NCBI GenBank assembly: GCA_020848315.1
Contig: JADLAH010000176.1
Span: 1-20,177 of the forward strand
From: Chitinophagales bacterium
Lineage (GTDB): Bacteria > Bacteroidota > Bacteroidia > Chitinophagales > JADIYW01
Length of the DNA stretch: 20,177 bases
Direction of reading: 5' to 3'
Position 1 is the first letter of the stretch. Each line of letters opens with the position of its first letter. The notes under the pieces are model-generated. The model did not search any database. It had not been told where the DNA came from and worked only from the letters and a program-made list of their open reading frames with translations. The position numbers were made by a program, and so were the translations under genes. Shown here in pieces: positions 7,769 through 14,573 of this stretch.

Positions 7769-7818
7769 AAAGTTAAACATTTTCTTGCAAACCGCAAGAG
7801 CGTGTTTAACTTTTTTTT
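7769..7818 (+). terminator. Terminator-like two-part hairpin with T8 tract
   Basis: An outer 11-bp perfect stem (AAAGTTAAACA 7769-7779 with TGTTTAACTTT 7803-7813), a 3x3 internal loop (TTT/GCG), and an inner 6-bp stem (TCTTGC 7783-7788 with GCAAGA 7794-7799) closed by an AAACC loop. It runs into T8 at 7811-7818. It is well placed to end a plus-strand transcript from within the spacer and to insulate mltG. Confidence 0.6.
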
Positions 7819-7886
7819 GTAGATTTATCATATTTTTTAGATAAAATCCATAATCATTTAATTTACAACCAGTTACAAACTATCTG

Positions 7887-8939
7887 ATGCGAAATAAATT
7901 TGCTGTTTTTTTACTTATTTTCCTATTTTTAGGTGTTGCCGGGTTCTTTGCAGGCTACAGTACACTATTTAAAGACAATATCAATGAACAAGGCACTTCT
8001 GCCAGGCTGAATAAAGAGCGGGCAGTGATATTCTATATCAAAACGGGTTCCACCTACGATGATGTTATAAAAAGCCTGAAACGCCAGCAAATACTGCATA
8101 ACATACAAACTTTCAAACTGGTAGCCAACAGGGTGAACTACGCCGAAAATGTGCGTCCCGGCAGGTATTTACTGAGTGCCGGCATGAGCAATCTGAATAT
8201 TGTACGAAAACTCCGCTCGGGCGGTCAGGATCCGGTGAAGATTACCTTTAACAACATCCAGAATAAGGAACAGCTGGCAGAGAAAATCGCGGAACAGCTG
8301 GAGCCTACTAAATCTGAAATCCTGCAAGTACTGCGGGACAAACGCTTCCTGGATTCCCTGCAACTGACGGAAGAAAGTTTTCCTACCATTTTCCTGGCCA
8401 ATACCTACGAATTCTATTGGAATACCAGCGCTTCCGGATTTGTGCAGCGCATGCTCGAAGAATACCACAAATTCTGGAACAGTAGCCGACTAAAAAAGGC
8501 GGAAAAGCTGGGACTAACACCCACCGAAGTGATTATTCTGGCCTCCATTATTCAGAAAGAATCGAATCACTACGACGAATATCCGACCATTGCCGGCGTG
8601 TATCTGAACCGGCTGCGTATCGGAATGCCCCTGCAGGCAGACCCTACGGTAATGTATGCCCTGAAAAAACTGGGACAGAGTCAGCGCGTTTACCACAAAT
8701 ACCTGAAAATTGATTCTCCGTACAACACCTATATCAACAAAGGATTGCCCCCCGGACCGATTTGTTTACCGGAACTGAAGAGCATTGAGCAGACGCTGGA
8801 TGCGGAAGAGCATAAATATGTGTATTTTTGTGCGAAAGAGGATTTTTCCGGCTATCATGCTTTTGCAGAAACCTGGCAGCAGCACACGGAAAATGCCCGT
8901 AAATATCAGCAAGCCTTAAACCAAAGAAATATCCGCTAA
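7887..8939 (+). CDS. mltG: Endolytic murein transglycosylase MltG (YceG-like)
   Basis: 350 residues. One N-terminal membrane helix (residues about 5-24) anchors it in the inner membrane, with the bulk in the periplasm. MltG cuts nascent glycan strands within the chain and sets glycan length. After a LysM-like region (about 45-105, FYIKTGSTYDDVIKSLK and VRPGRYLLSAG) comes the YceG catalytic domain, with ILASIIQKES holding the catalytic glutamate at residue 225, then VYLNRLRIGMPLQADPTVMY and YNTYINKGLPPGPICLP. These are the family signature in the right order, and the length is normal. Its stop codon overlaps the start of the thioesterase by one base (TAATG), so the two are probably cotranscribed and translationally coupled. 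The AT-rich leader follows directly after a strong hairpin. Confidence 0.95.
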   Translation: MRNKFAVFLLIFLFLGVAGFFAGYSTLFKDNINEQGTSARLNKERAVIFYIKTGSTYDDVIKSLKRQQILHNIQTFKLVANRVNYAENVRPGRYLLSAGMSNLNIVRKLRSGGQDPVKITFNNIQNKEQLAEKIAEQLEPTKSEILQVLRDKRFLDSLQLTEESFPTIFLANTYEFYWNTSASGFVQRMLEEYHKFWNSSRLKKAEKLGLTPTEVIILASIIQKESNHYDEYPTIAGVYLNRLRIGMPLQADPTVMYALKKLGQSQRVYHKYLKIDSPYNTYINKGLPPGPICLPELKSIEQTLDAEEHKYVYFCAKEDFSGYHAFAETWQQHTENARKYQQALNQRNIR

Positions 8940-9415
8940 TGTTTGAAGAAACCATACAACTACGCGTGCGCTACCACGACTGCGATCCGCTCGGCATTGT
9001 CTACCACGGCCACTATGCCAAATTCTTCGAAATAGGCCGTACAGAAGCCATGCGAAAACACGATTTTGCCTATAAGAAACTGGAAGAACTCGGGTATGCT
9101 ATGCCGGTGGTGGAAATGAACATCAAATACTTCCGACCGGCACGCTACGACGAACTGATGGATATCAAAACCATTATCCGCGACTGGCCGGAAAAGAAAA
9201 TTGTGTTTTACAGCGAAATATATAATCAGCAGGGACAATTACTGACCAGCAGCGAGACCACCTTCGTTTATGTGAAAAAAGATTCGCTCCGCAGATGCCA
9301 TATTCCGGACGTGGTACTGGATCACCTGCGCCCGTTTTTCACAGAAGAAATTCAGAAAATGAAAGAAGAGAAAAAAGCAAAGGCCAAATCCATTAAGATA
9401 AATCATAAGTTATAG
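8939..9415 (+). CDS. Acyl-CoA thioesterase, YbgC/FadM type (4HBT hotdog fold)
   Basis: 158 residues, a single hotdog domain of the 4-hydroxybenzoyl-CoA thioesterase superfamily, cytoplasmic. The motif RYHDCDPLGIVYHGHYAKFF holds the expected catalytic aspartate (residue 16, aligning with the second Asp of the DTDAGG motif in YbgC), the following glycine, and the Tyr-His pair. FEIGRTEAMR then matches the helix that carries the conserved Glu-x-x-Arg-x-Glu. It likely hydrolyses acyl-CoA thioesters; chain-length preference cannot be read from sequence. The lysine-rich tail (KMKEEKKAKAKSIK) is beyond the core fold. The start overlaps the mltG stop by one base, which fixes the ATG. A Tol-Pal-linked role as for ybgC in Proteobacteria is not supported here, since no tol genes are adjacent. 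Confidence 0.88.
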   Translation: MFEETIQLRVRYHDCDPLGIVYHGHYAKFFEIGRTEAMRKHDFAYKKLEELGYAMPVVEMNIKYFRPARYDELMDIKTIIRDWPEKKIVFYSEIYNQQGQLLTSSETTFVYVKKDSLRRCHIPDVVLDHLRPFFTEEIQKMKEEKKAKAKSIKINHKL

Positions 9416-9440
9416 TGACCCATCCATAGGATGATTTAAC

Positions 9441-9448
9441 TATATTTG
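9441..9448 (+). promoter_or_regulatory. Putative -7 element (TATATTTG) for the BrkB-like gene
   Basis: TATATTTG matches TAnnTTTG in the gap after the thioesterase stop and lies 38 bases before the ATG at 9487. It suggests that the next pair of genes starts its own transcript. No good -33 element is seen. Confidence 0.42.
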
Positions 9449-9486
9449 CTGCATCAGCAGTTTTGCAAAAACCGAAACTACGTCCA

Positions 9487-10446
9487 ATGTCCATTCAGGA
9501 TAAGACAAAAAAATACAGAAGGCTCGTTCGGTCGGAACGATTCCGGGACAGGCTGAAACGCATCACGCTTCCCGGATTCGAAGGTATTCCGGTGTATGAT
9601 GTGGCTTTAAAATTCAGGGAAGAAATCCAGAACGATGTATTATCCATCCGGGCATCATCCATTTCGTTTTATTTTATCCTCGCTTTATTTCCGAGTATCA
9701 TTTTCTTCTTCTCTCTAATCCCTTACATTCCCATCAGAAACTTCGATATCGTGCTGATGAACGGACTTAAAAGCATACTTCCTGCGGGCGTCTATCCGAT
9801 TCTGGAAACCACCATCCGCGACATTGTCAGTATTCAGCGCGGCGGACTCTTATCTATCAACTTTTTCCTGGCTTTATTTGTCGCGTCCAATGGTGTAAAA
9901 TCCATGATGCGCGCATTTGACAAAATGAACCACACCTTCAAGGAGCGCACCTTTTGGGAAAAGCAATGGACGGCCATCCGCATTCTGTTTCTGATTTGCT
10001 TTCAGATTATCCTGGCTTTGCTGCTGATCATCAAAGGAAAAGAATTCATTATCGTAGTGAGCAAGATATTAAACACGCAGAATGTAGTTACTATTTACCT
10101 ACTGAAATTCCTGCGCAGTCTGCTGATTGTATTCAGCTTTTTCAATATCATCGCGCTGATTTATTACTACGGACCTTCAGTAAAAAAACGCTATCGGTAT
10201 TTCTCCGTGGGTGCTACTTCGGCCACCATTATATCCATTCTGATGTCACTGGTGTTTAAATTCTACACCAACTACCTCAACAACTTCAACAGCCTGTACG
10301 GCTCTCTCGGCATTGTGATTGTGATTATGATGCTGATATACATGAACGCGATGGTATTACTGTTCGGGTTCGAGCTGAACAACAGCATCGCCATCAATAA
10401 AGCCATGCGCGAAAATCAGGATAACTCCGAAATACCGGCCACATGA
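9487..10446 (+). CDS. YihY/BrkB-family inner-membrane protein
   Basis: 319 residues from the ATG at 9487; a TTG at 9463 in the same frame would add eight residues and is less likely. The protein has about six hydrophobic helices in the YihY/BrkB pattern. RASSISFYFILALFPSIIFF is the conserved first helix region of the family, SIQRGGLLSINFFLALFVAS follows, and the C-terminal helices include YGSLGIVIVIMMLIYMNAMV and LLFGFELNN. It was once called ribonuclease BN by mistake; family members are inner-membrane proteins of uncertain function, perhaps transporters. N-terminal basic residues (KTKKYRRLVRSERFRDRLKR) are likely cytoplasmic. Its TGA overlaps the next ATG (ATGA), so the small membrane protein downstream is probably coupled to it. 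Confidence 0.88.
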   Translation: MSIQDKTKKYRRLVRSERFRDRLKRITLPGFEGIPVYDVALKFREEIQNDVLSIRASSISFYFILALFPSIIFFFSLIPYIPIRNFDIVLMNGLKSILPAGVYPILETTIRDIVSIQRGGLLSINFFLALFVASNGVKSMMRAFDKMNHTFKERTFWEKQWTAIRILFLICFQIILALLLIIKGKEFIIVVSKILNTQNVVTIYLLKFLRSLLIVFSFFNIIALIYYYGPSVKKRYRYFSVGATSATIISILMSLVFKFYTNYLNNFNSLYGSLGIVIVIMMLIYMNAMVLLFGFELNNSIAINKAMRENQDNSEIPAT

Positions 10447-10778
10447 AAACAGGACACCGCATTTTCTTTTCCATTTTTTATGTACTCGCCATTGGCGTAC
10501 ACATTTATTTTCTGGGTGTGGAAACGGACAAAAAATGGCTATGGCACGGCGCCTACCTGTTGACGTACGGACTCAGCTGGTGGACATACTTCACCCGACT
10601 GCCGCAACGCGCAATCATATTTGTGGCGGCGAGTTTATTTCCGTTTTTCAGTCATGTTGTAATAGGCTATCAGCACATCCCCGCCTTAGACTTCATGTTC
10701 TGGGTTTGCCTGCTGGTGTGCATTATTATCCCGTATGGCTATTACATCCACCGGCAGTATCCGGCAACCGGCCGCTAA
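10443..10778 (+). CDS. Small membrane protein of unknown function
   Basis: 111 residues, with four hydrophobic segments at roughly 6-26, 34-50, 57-77 and 81-102, so a four-helix integral membrane protein. I do not recognise a named family, although the aromatic-rich helices (WWTYFTRL, FMFWVCLLVCIIIPYGYY) resemble other small uncharacterised membrane proteins of Bacteroidota. It begins with an ATGA overlap on the BrkB-like gene, which supports it being real and cotranslated; function may relate to that partner. Its TAA stop (10776-10778) shares two bases with the TAG stop of the convergent AMP nucleosidase gene, leaving no spacer and no room for a terminator between them. Confidence 0.68.
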   Translation: MKTGHRIFFSIFYVLAIGVHIYFLGVETDKKWLWHGAYLLTYGLSWWTYFTRLPQRAIIFVAASLFPFFSHVVIGYQHIPALDFMFWVCLLVCIIIPYGYYIHRQYPATGR

Positions 10779-11551
10779 TCCTCAAAGCGGAGGTGTTTGA
10801 TTGTAGATGTTCTGTTCATCAGCTGCTTCAGAGAATCAATTCCAATCTGCAGATGAGTTTCCACAAAATTGGTGGTAATCTTCTTGTCACTTTCCTCTGT
10901 TTTCACGCCTTCCGGAATCATCGGCTGGTCGGATACCAGCAGCAAGGCACCCACGGGAATTTCATTAGCAAAAGCCACGGAAAAGAGCGTAGCCGTTTCC
11001 ATATCAATCGCCATTGCCCGGATTTTGCGCAGATAGTCCTTAAATTCCTCATCGTGTTCCCACACACGGCGGTTAGTGGTATACACCGTTCCTGTCCAAT
11101 AATCCTGATTATGCTCTCGGATAGTGGTAGAAATGGCCTTTTGCAGGGCAAAAGACGGCAGTGCAGGCACTTCCGCGGGGAAGTAGTCATTGGAAGTACC
11201 TTCACCCCTGATGGCTGCTATCGGCAGAATGAAATCACCGAGGTTATTTTTCTTTTTGAGTCCGCCGCATTTCCCTAAAAACAAGGCGGCCTGAGGTTTT
11301 ATCGCGGACAATAAATCCATCATCGTTGCGGCCAGCGCACTGCCCATCCCGAAATTAATGATGGTGATGCCGTTGGCCGTAGCATTCTGCATAGGACGGT
11401 CTTTCCCCTCTACTTCCACACCATTCCATTCGGCAAAAAGTTCTACATATCGGGTAAAATTGGTCAGCAGAATATATTCTCCGAATTCATCGAGATTTTT
11501 TCCGGTGTATCTCGGTAACCAGTTTTGTACAATGTCTTCTTTCGTCTTCAT
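10775..11551 (-). CDS. AMP nucleosidase, short single-domain form
   Basis: 258 residues from the ATG at 11551. The frame is open for 24 more codons upstream, but those cover the terminator of the neighbouring gene, while an AAGAAGGA Shine-Dalgarno lies just before 11551. The protein belongs to the PNP/UDP phosphorylase superfamily and would split AMP into adenine and ribose 5-phosphate. Visible motifs are INFGMGSALAATMMDL, FLGKCGG (phosphate/ribose site), AIDMETATLFSVA with the ribose-binding Glu at about 185, and LLLVSDQP with the Asp at about 208 that protonates the base. E. coli Amn is about 480 residues with an extra N-terminal regulatory domain; this lineage has only the catalytic part (the AMN-like subgroup). 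It tail-overlaps the convergent small membrane protein gene. Confidence 0.87.
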   Translation of the reverse strand: MKTKEDIVQNWLPRYTGKNLDEFGEYILLTNFTRYVELFAEWNGVEVEGKDRPMQNATANGITIINFGMGSALAATMMDLLSAIKPQAALFLGKCGGLKKKNNLGDFILPIAAIRGEGTSNDYFPAEVPALPSFALQKAISTTIREHNQDYWTGTVYTTNRRVWEHDEEFKDYLRKIRAMAIDMETATLFSVAFANEIPVGALLLVSDQPMIPEGVKTEESDKKITTNFVETHLQIGIDSLKQLMNRTSTIKHLRFED

Positions 11552-11572
11552 AATCCTTCTTATTTTAATGAT

Positions 11573-11603
11573 AAAAAAAGTATTTCCCGCCAGCGGCAGG
11601 AAA
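11573..11603 (-). terminator. Intrinsic terminator after the TonB-CTD gene
   Basis: On the minus strand, TTTCCTGCC (11603-11595) and GGCGGGAAA (11591-11583) pair over 9 positions, with one U-G wobble and a 3-base loop. TAC and T7 follow (A7 at 11573-11579). It ends the TonB-CTD transcript just 22 bases before the AMP nucleosidase ATG, so the latter must rely on read-through or a promoter squeezed into this spot. Confidence 0.75.
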
Positions 11604-11626
11604 CACGGTATAGTTTGTGGCAAAGG

Positions 11627-12022
11627 CTATTTATACAAAATATCCTTACGGGATAAATCGAATTGAATAGGCAATACGACCATTTCCTTTTTAGGCACGC
11701 CATTTTCGTAGGCAGGCTCCCATTTCGGCATCAGCTTAATCACGCGGAGCGCCTCACTGTCGAGTACCGTCCAGGATGATTTGATAACGCGGATATTACT
11801 TAAAGAACCATCTTCATTGACGCTGAACGCGATGAGTGTTTTACCTTCCCATTTCTGTTTCTGCGCTTCATCCGGATAGCGGATATTCTTTTCCAAAAAC
11901 GACATCAGTTCTTTCTCTCCACCCGGGAATTTAGGCTTCGCAACAGAATCTGCTTTTGCACACAGAGACGGTGCCTGATATATTGACACCAATAACAAAC
12001 AAATGCATACTATTGTTTTCAT
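11627..12022 (-). CDS. Secreted TonB C-terminal domain protein
   Basis: 131 residues. An N-terminal signal peptide (MKTIVCICLLLVSIYQ, cleavage probably near SLCA at 18-22) is followed almost directly by a TonB C-terminal domain. Typical features are KFPGGEKELMSFLEKNIRYP, the YPDEAQKQKWEG block (49-60), AFSVNEDGSLSNIRVIKSS, then LMPKWEPAYENGVPKKEM. In full TonB proteins this domain touches the TonB box of outer-membrane receptors. Here there is no long Pro-rich linker, and the N-terminus looks cleavable rather than a stable anchor. The product may therefore be a free periplasmic domain rather than an energy transducer. It lies downstream of glutamate dehydrogenase with a 97-base gap and has its own terminator. 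Confidence 0.83.
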   Translation of the reverse strand: MKTIVCICLLLVSIYQAPSLCAKADSVAKPKFPGGEKELMSFLEKNIRYPDEAQKQKWEGKTLIAFSVNEDGSLSNIRVIKSSWTVLDSEALRVIKLMPKWEPAYENGVPKKEMVVLPIQFDLSRKDILYK

Positions 12023-12119
12023 AACTGCTGGATTTAATACTCTACCACCTAAAATTACTAAAAATATCCTGACTTACACCTTTTGATAATTCCTACTATG
12101 TGGATAACCAGGCTGATCA

Positions 12120-13529
12120 TCATGGGAATACGCCCATCTGCAGGTAGGTCACCCCTATTTTTTCGAGCGCGTCCACATAGGCAGCCGTGCGCAGACTTTG
12201 CATTTTTTTATGCCGTTTCAAAATATCGCGGATATTCTCATAAGAGTTTACCATGGTATCCTCCAAACCGGAGCGCACAATATCGAGTTCTCCGGCACCG
12301 TGCAGACTGTCGCGTTCGCGTTTGGTAATCTTGCGCCCCGTATTGTGTTCAATCAAATCCACAATTTTATTGTAGGCATTATCCTGATGGCGATAATCCA
12401 GTCGTCCAAAACTCACGTGCGACAGGTTTTTCAGCCATTCAAAATAAGATACGGTCACCCCGCCTGCATTCAGATACATATCAGGTATTATCATCACGCC
12501 TTTTTTCAACAGAATAGCTTCCGCCTGCGGCGTAATCGGGCCGTTCGCACCTTCACCGATGATTTTAGCCTTAATGCGGTCAGCATTATCTTTGGTAATC
12601 TGATTTTCCAGTGCCGCCGGAATCAGGATATCGCAGGCTTCCTCCATCAACAGATTGGACTGCTTGATAAACTTCGCTTTCGGATAATTGCGGATAGTTC
12701 GGTTTTCGATCTGGTATTTTTTCAGATCATCGATATCTATGCCTTTCGGATTATAGAGACCACCTTCATATTCCGCGATACCGACTATTACGGCACCGTT
12801 TTCTTCCAACACTTTCGCTGCGTGAAAGCCCACGTTACCGAACCCCTGCACGATGACCGTTTTCCCTTCTATGCCCGCTGTCAGACCGATTTTTTTCATA
12901 TCATCCGCAAAGGAACAGGCATGCCGCAGACCGTAGAAAATACCGCGACCGGTAGCCTCTGTACGACCGTGTACACCGCCCTGCCCTATTGGCTTTCCGG
13001 TAACACAAGCGGAGGCATTTAAGTCCTGCTGATTGAACTGTATGTAGGTATCCGCAATCCAGCTCATCTCTCGTTCGCCGGTGCCGTAATCCGGTGCGGG
13101 TACATCCTGCGACGGGCCGATGAATCCTTTTTTTATCAACTCAAAAGTGTATCGTCGGGTGATGCGTTCCAGTTCTTCCTGTGTATATTCTTTCGGGTTG
13201 ATTCTGATGCCGCCTTTGGCGCCGCCAAACGGCACATTCACAACAGCGCATTTGTAAGTCATCAGCGCGGCCAGCGCCATCACTTCATCCTGGTTCACCA
13301 TATCGCTGTAGCGTATACCGCCTTTTGTTGGCAGGCGATGATGGGAATGCTGTACGCGATAGGCTTCAATAACCTTGATCTGATCTTTGATTTTTACGGG
13401 GAAATTAATCTGATAAACGGCATTACACACCTTGATTTGCTCAATCAGTCCTTTAGGCAATTTGGTGAATCCTGCTGCCTGATCTACATACGTCTGTACG
13501 TTCTGGAAAAATTTAATTTGTTCGCTCAT
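12120..13529 (-). CDS. Glutamate dehydrogenase (Glu/Leu/Phe/Val dehydrogenase family)
   Basis: 469 residues. It interconverts glutamate with 2-oxoglutarate and ammonia in the cytoplasm, linking nitrogen and carbon flow. The dimerisation/substrate domain has HHRLPTKGGIRY (Lys69), MTYKCAVVNVPFGGAKGG with Lys93 and the catalytic Lys105, and QDVPAPDYGTGEREMSW with the conserved Asp147. The nucleotide domain follows with VIVQGFGNVGFHAAKVL (GxGxxG-like, 229-234). An acidic residue shortly after the second strand (VGIAEYEGG) leans toward NAD use, but this is only an inference. The length is somewhat above the roughly 420 residues of the common bacterial form, mainly because of the C-terminal helices. 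Start at 13529 is the only good ATG. It lies 64 bases downstream of ccmD on the same strand, possibly in the same transcript. I see no clear terminator after it. Confidence 0.93.
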   Translation of the reverse strand: MSEQIKFFQNVQTYVDQAAGFTKLPKGLIEQIKVCNAVYQINFPVKIKDQIKVIEAYRVQHSHHRLPTKGGIRYSDMVNQDEVMALAALMTYKCAVVNVPFGGAKGGIRINPKEYTQEELERITRRYTFELIKKGFIGPSQDVPAPDYGTGEREMSWIADTYIQFNQQDLNASACVTGKPIGQGGVHGRTEATGRGIFYGLRHACSFADDMKKIGLTAGIEGKTVIVQGFGNVGFHAAKVLEENGAVIVGIAEYEGGLYNPKGIDIDDLKKYQIENRTIRNYPKAKFIKQSNLLMEEACDILIPAALENQITKDNADRIKAKIIGEGANGPITPQAEAILLKKGVMIIPDMYLNAGGVTVSYFEWLKNLSHVSFGRLDYRHQDNAYNKIVDLIEHNTGRKITKRERDSLHGAGELDIVRSGLEDTMVNSYENIRDILKRHKKMQSLRTAAYVDALEKIGVTYLQMGVFP

Positions 13530-13593
13530 AACTTATAATTTTTAATAAAAGACAATGAGCGGTGGCGGCATATGTAATTGTTTTTCGCGACCA

Positions 13594-13812
13594 CTACTGA
13601 TTATCCTGCTCTAGTTTCCGAATGCGCTGTTCGAGATAGAACAGAAACACGAAAAGTCCGACCAAAATCACTGCAAACACAGCAATGACAGCATACAGCT
13701 TATTACTTTCCATCAGCTGACTCGCTACATCCGCAGGTTGCGCACTTAACGTTTTAGAAACACTTGCGAAAAGTAGAATTAAAATTGCATTTTTAGTATA
13801 CATGTGTAGCAT
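13594..13812 (-). CDS. ccmD: CcmD-family small haem-exporter subunit
   Basis: 72 residues from the ATG at 13812; an in-frame ATG at 13803 is also possible. There are two hydrophobic segments. The N-terminal one (NAILILLFASVSKTLSA) looks like a cleavable signal peptide. The second (KLYAVIAVFAVILVGLFVFL, about 41-60) is a membrane helix, followed by a basic, heptad-like tail (YLEQRIRKLEQDN). This is the layout of CcmD in Bacteroidota, where CcmD helps release haem-loaded CcmE from the CcmABC complex. The call depends strongly on position, 61 bases downstream of ccmC. No ccmE is seen downstream, as glutamate dehydrogenase comes next. Confidence 0.72.
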   Translation of the reverse strand: MLHMYTKNAILILLFASVSKTLSAQPADVASQLMESNKLYAVIAVFAVILVGLFVFLFYLEQRIRKLEQDNQ

Positions 13813-13873
13813 TTATTTTTATAATCATTGTTAATAACCCTGTTAGTGCCTAGCTGTTTTTAAGTATTTGCCC

Positions 13874-14557
13874 TTATTCCAGGTCGAGCTGGTGCTTTTT
13901 ACGGAATACCTGTTTGATGCGCACCAACAGCGTTGTCATCCAGACAGACAGCAGCACCCAACCGATGACAGCCGGATAAAACACCATACGCAGGTCACTG
14001 TCGAGGTCGTAACTATTGAATCCCGGATTACCTCCGTTGCCCGGATGCAGGGAGGAATTGGTAATGCGCGGAATCACGTTAATCAACACCATATACATCA
14101 CAAAGGCGAAGATGGAATATACCGCACCGTATCTTGCCCGTTTCTCCTCATCTTCGAAAGAACCCCGAAGAATGAAATAAGCCGCATACACCAGCAATGC
14201 CGCGGCGGCACCGTTGAGTTTCACTTCCTGAAACACCCACCATGCGCCCCAGGTGACACGCGCCCAGATAGAACCTGTAATGATACCAAGCAATCCGAAC
14301 ACAAAGCCGACAATAGCATACGAATGCGCTTTCACATCGTCCTCCACTTTCTGTCTGTGCAGATAACGGATGCTGTATATCATGGACATCAGCATCAGAA
14401 ACATCATGGAAAACCACATCGGCACATGGAAGTACAGATTACGGATGGACTGCTCCAGGATATTCAACCCCGGAATAGGGCCTAAGAATCCCATCACCAA
14501 TGTGTACAACAACAAGAGTATGCTCAATAATTTCCACCAGTACTTTTTCATATTCAT
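13874..14557 (-). CDS. ccmC: Cytochrome c biogenesis haem-handling protein CcmC/CcsA
   Basis: 227 residues with six hydrophobic segments, inner membrane. CcmC binds haem on the periplasmic side and loads it on CcmE for c-type cytochrome maturation. The two expected axial histidines are present: His44 in YFHVPMWF and His171 in SSLHPGNGG, in the two periplasmic loops flanking the tryptophan-rich segment. That segment, WGAWWVFQEVKLN (103-115), keeps the tryptophans but differs from the usual WGxWWxWDxRLT: the Asp is replaced by Gln/Glu and the stretch is one residue longer. The start could be at 14557 or two codons later. It lies 16 bases after ccmB, so the genes are surely cotranscribed. Confidence 0.88.
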   Translation of the reverse strand: MNMKKYWWKLLSILLLLYTLVMGFLGPIPGLNILEQSIRNLYFHVPMWFSMMFLMLMSMIYSIRYLHRQKVEDDVKAHSYAIVGFVFGLLGIITGSIWARVTWGAWWVFQEVKLNGAAAALLVYAAYFILRGSFEDEEKRARYGAVYSIFAFVMYMVLINVIPRITNSSLHPGNGGNPGFNSYDLDSDLRMVFYPAVIGWVLLSVWMTTLLVRIKQVFRKKHQLDLE

Positions 14558-14573
14558 TTTGTTTTTTAGGGCA

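Larger units (their letters stand above)
7610..7818 (+). ncRNA. Candidate structured small RNA (strand and 5' end uncertain)
   Basis: The lipoprotein gene upstream already has its own terminator, yet a second strong hairpin with a U8 tail stands at 7769-7818. This suggests a separate transcript between them. Within it are stems at 7672-7684, 7705-7731 and 7733-7746. The 5' end given is a guess: no exact TAnnTTTG element is present, and the nearest likeness is around 7592-7599. A minus-strand RNA is equally possible, starting near 7820 and ending at the A8 run (7697-7704), which reads as U8 after the 7705-7731 hairpin on that strand. I do not recognise a known RNA family, and a dispersed repeat is the main alternative. 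Confidence 0.3.
7523..7886. other. Gene-free spacer rich in inverted repeats
   Basis: Together with the preceding terminator this is the only gap over 300 bases. It has no long ORF. It contains an 8-bp stem (7580-7587 with 7597-7604), a palindromic GTCGC/GCGAC pair (7672-7676 with 7680-7684), a perfect 10-bp stem (7705-7714 with 7722-7731), a small AGAC/GTCT stem (7733-7736 with 7743-7746), and a two-part hairpin at 7769-7813 followed by T8. AAAACCC occurs three times (7628-7634, 7723-7729, 7756-7762), each able to pair with GGGTTTT at 7707-7713. From 7819 to 7886 it is plain AT-rich leader for mltG, with a possible TAGATTTA at 7820-7827. I see no tRNA, riboswitch or CRISPR. Confidence 0.6.

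Noticed and set aside
10535..11278. 247-codon plus-strand ORF overlapping the small membrane protein and AMP nucleosidase genes
   Set aside because: Crosses two better supported genes in another frame or strand, with a composition (many Arg, His, Cys) typical of shadow frames.
12198..13022. 274-codon plus-strand ORF inside glutamate dehydrogenase
   Set aside because: Entirely antisense to a well-supported enzyme gene, no start signal, no recognisable domain.
13868..14485. 205-codon plus-strand ORF antisense to ccmC
   Set aside because: His/Gln/Arg-rich product with no domain; ccmC on the other strand has family motifs and operon context.
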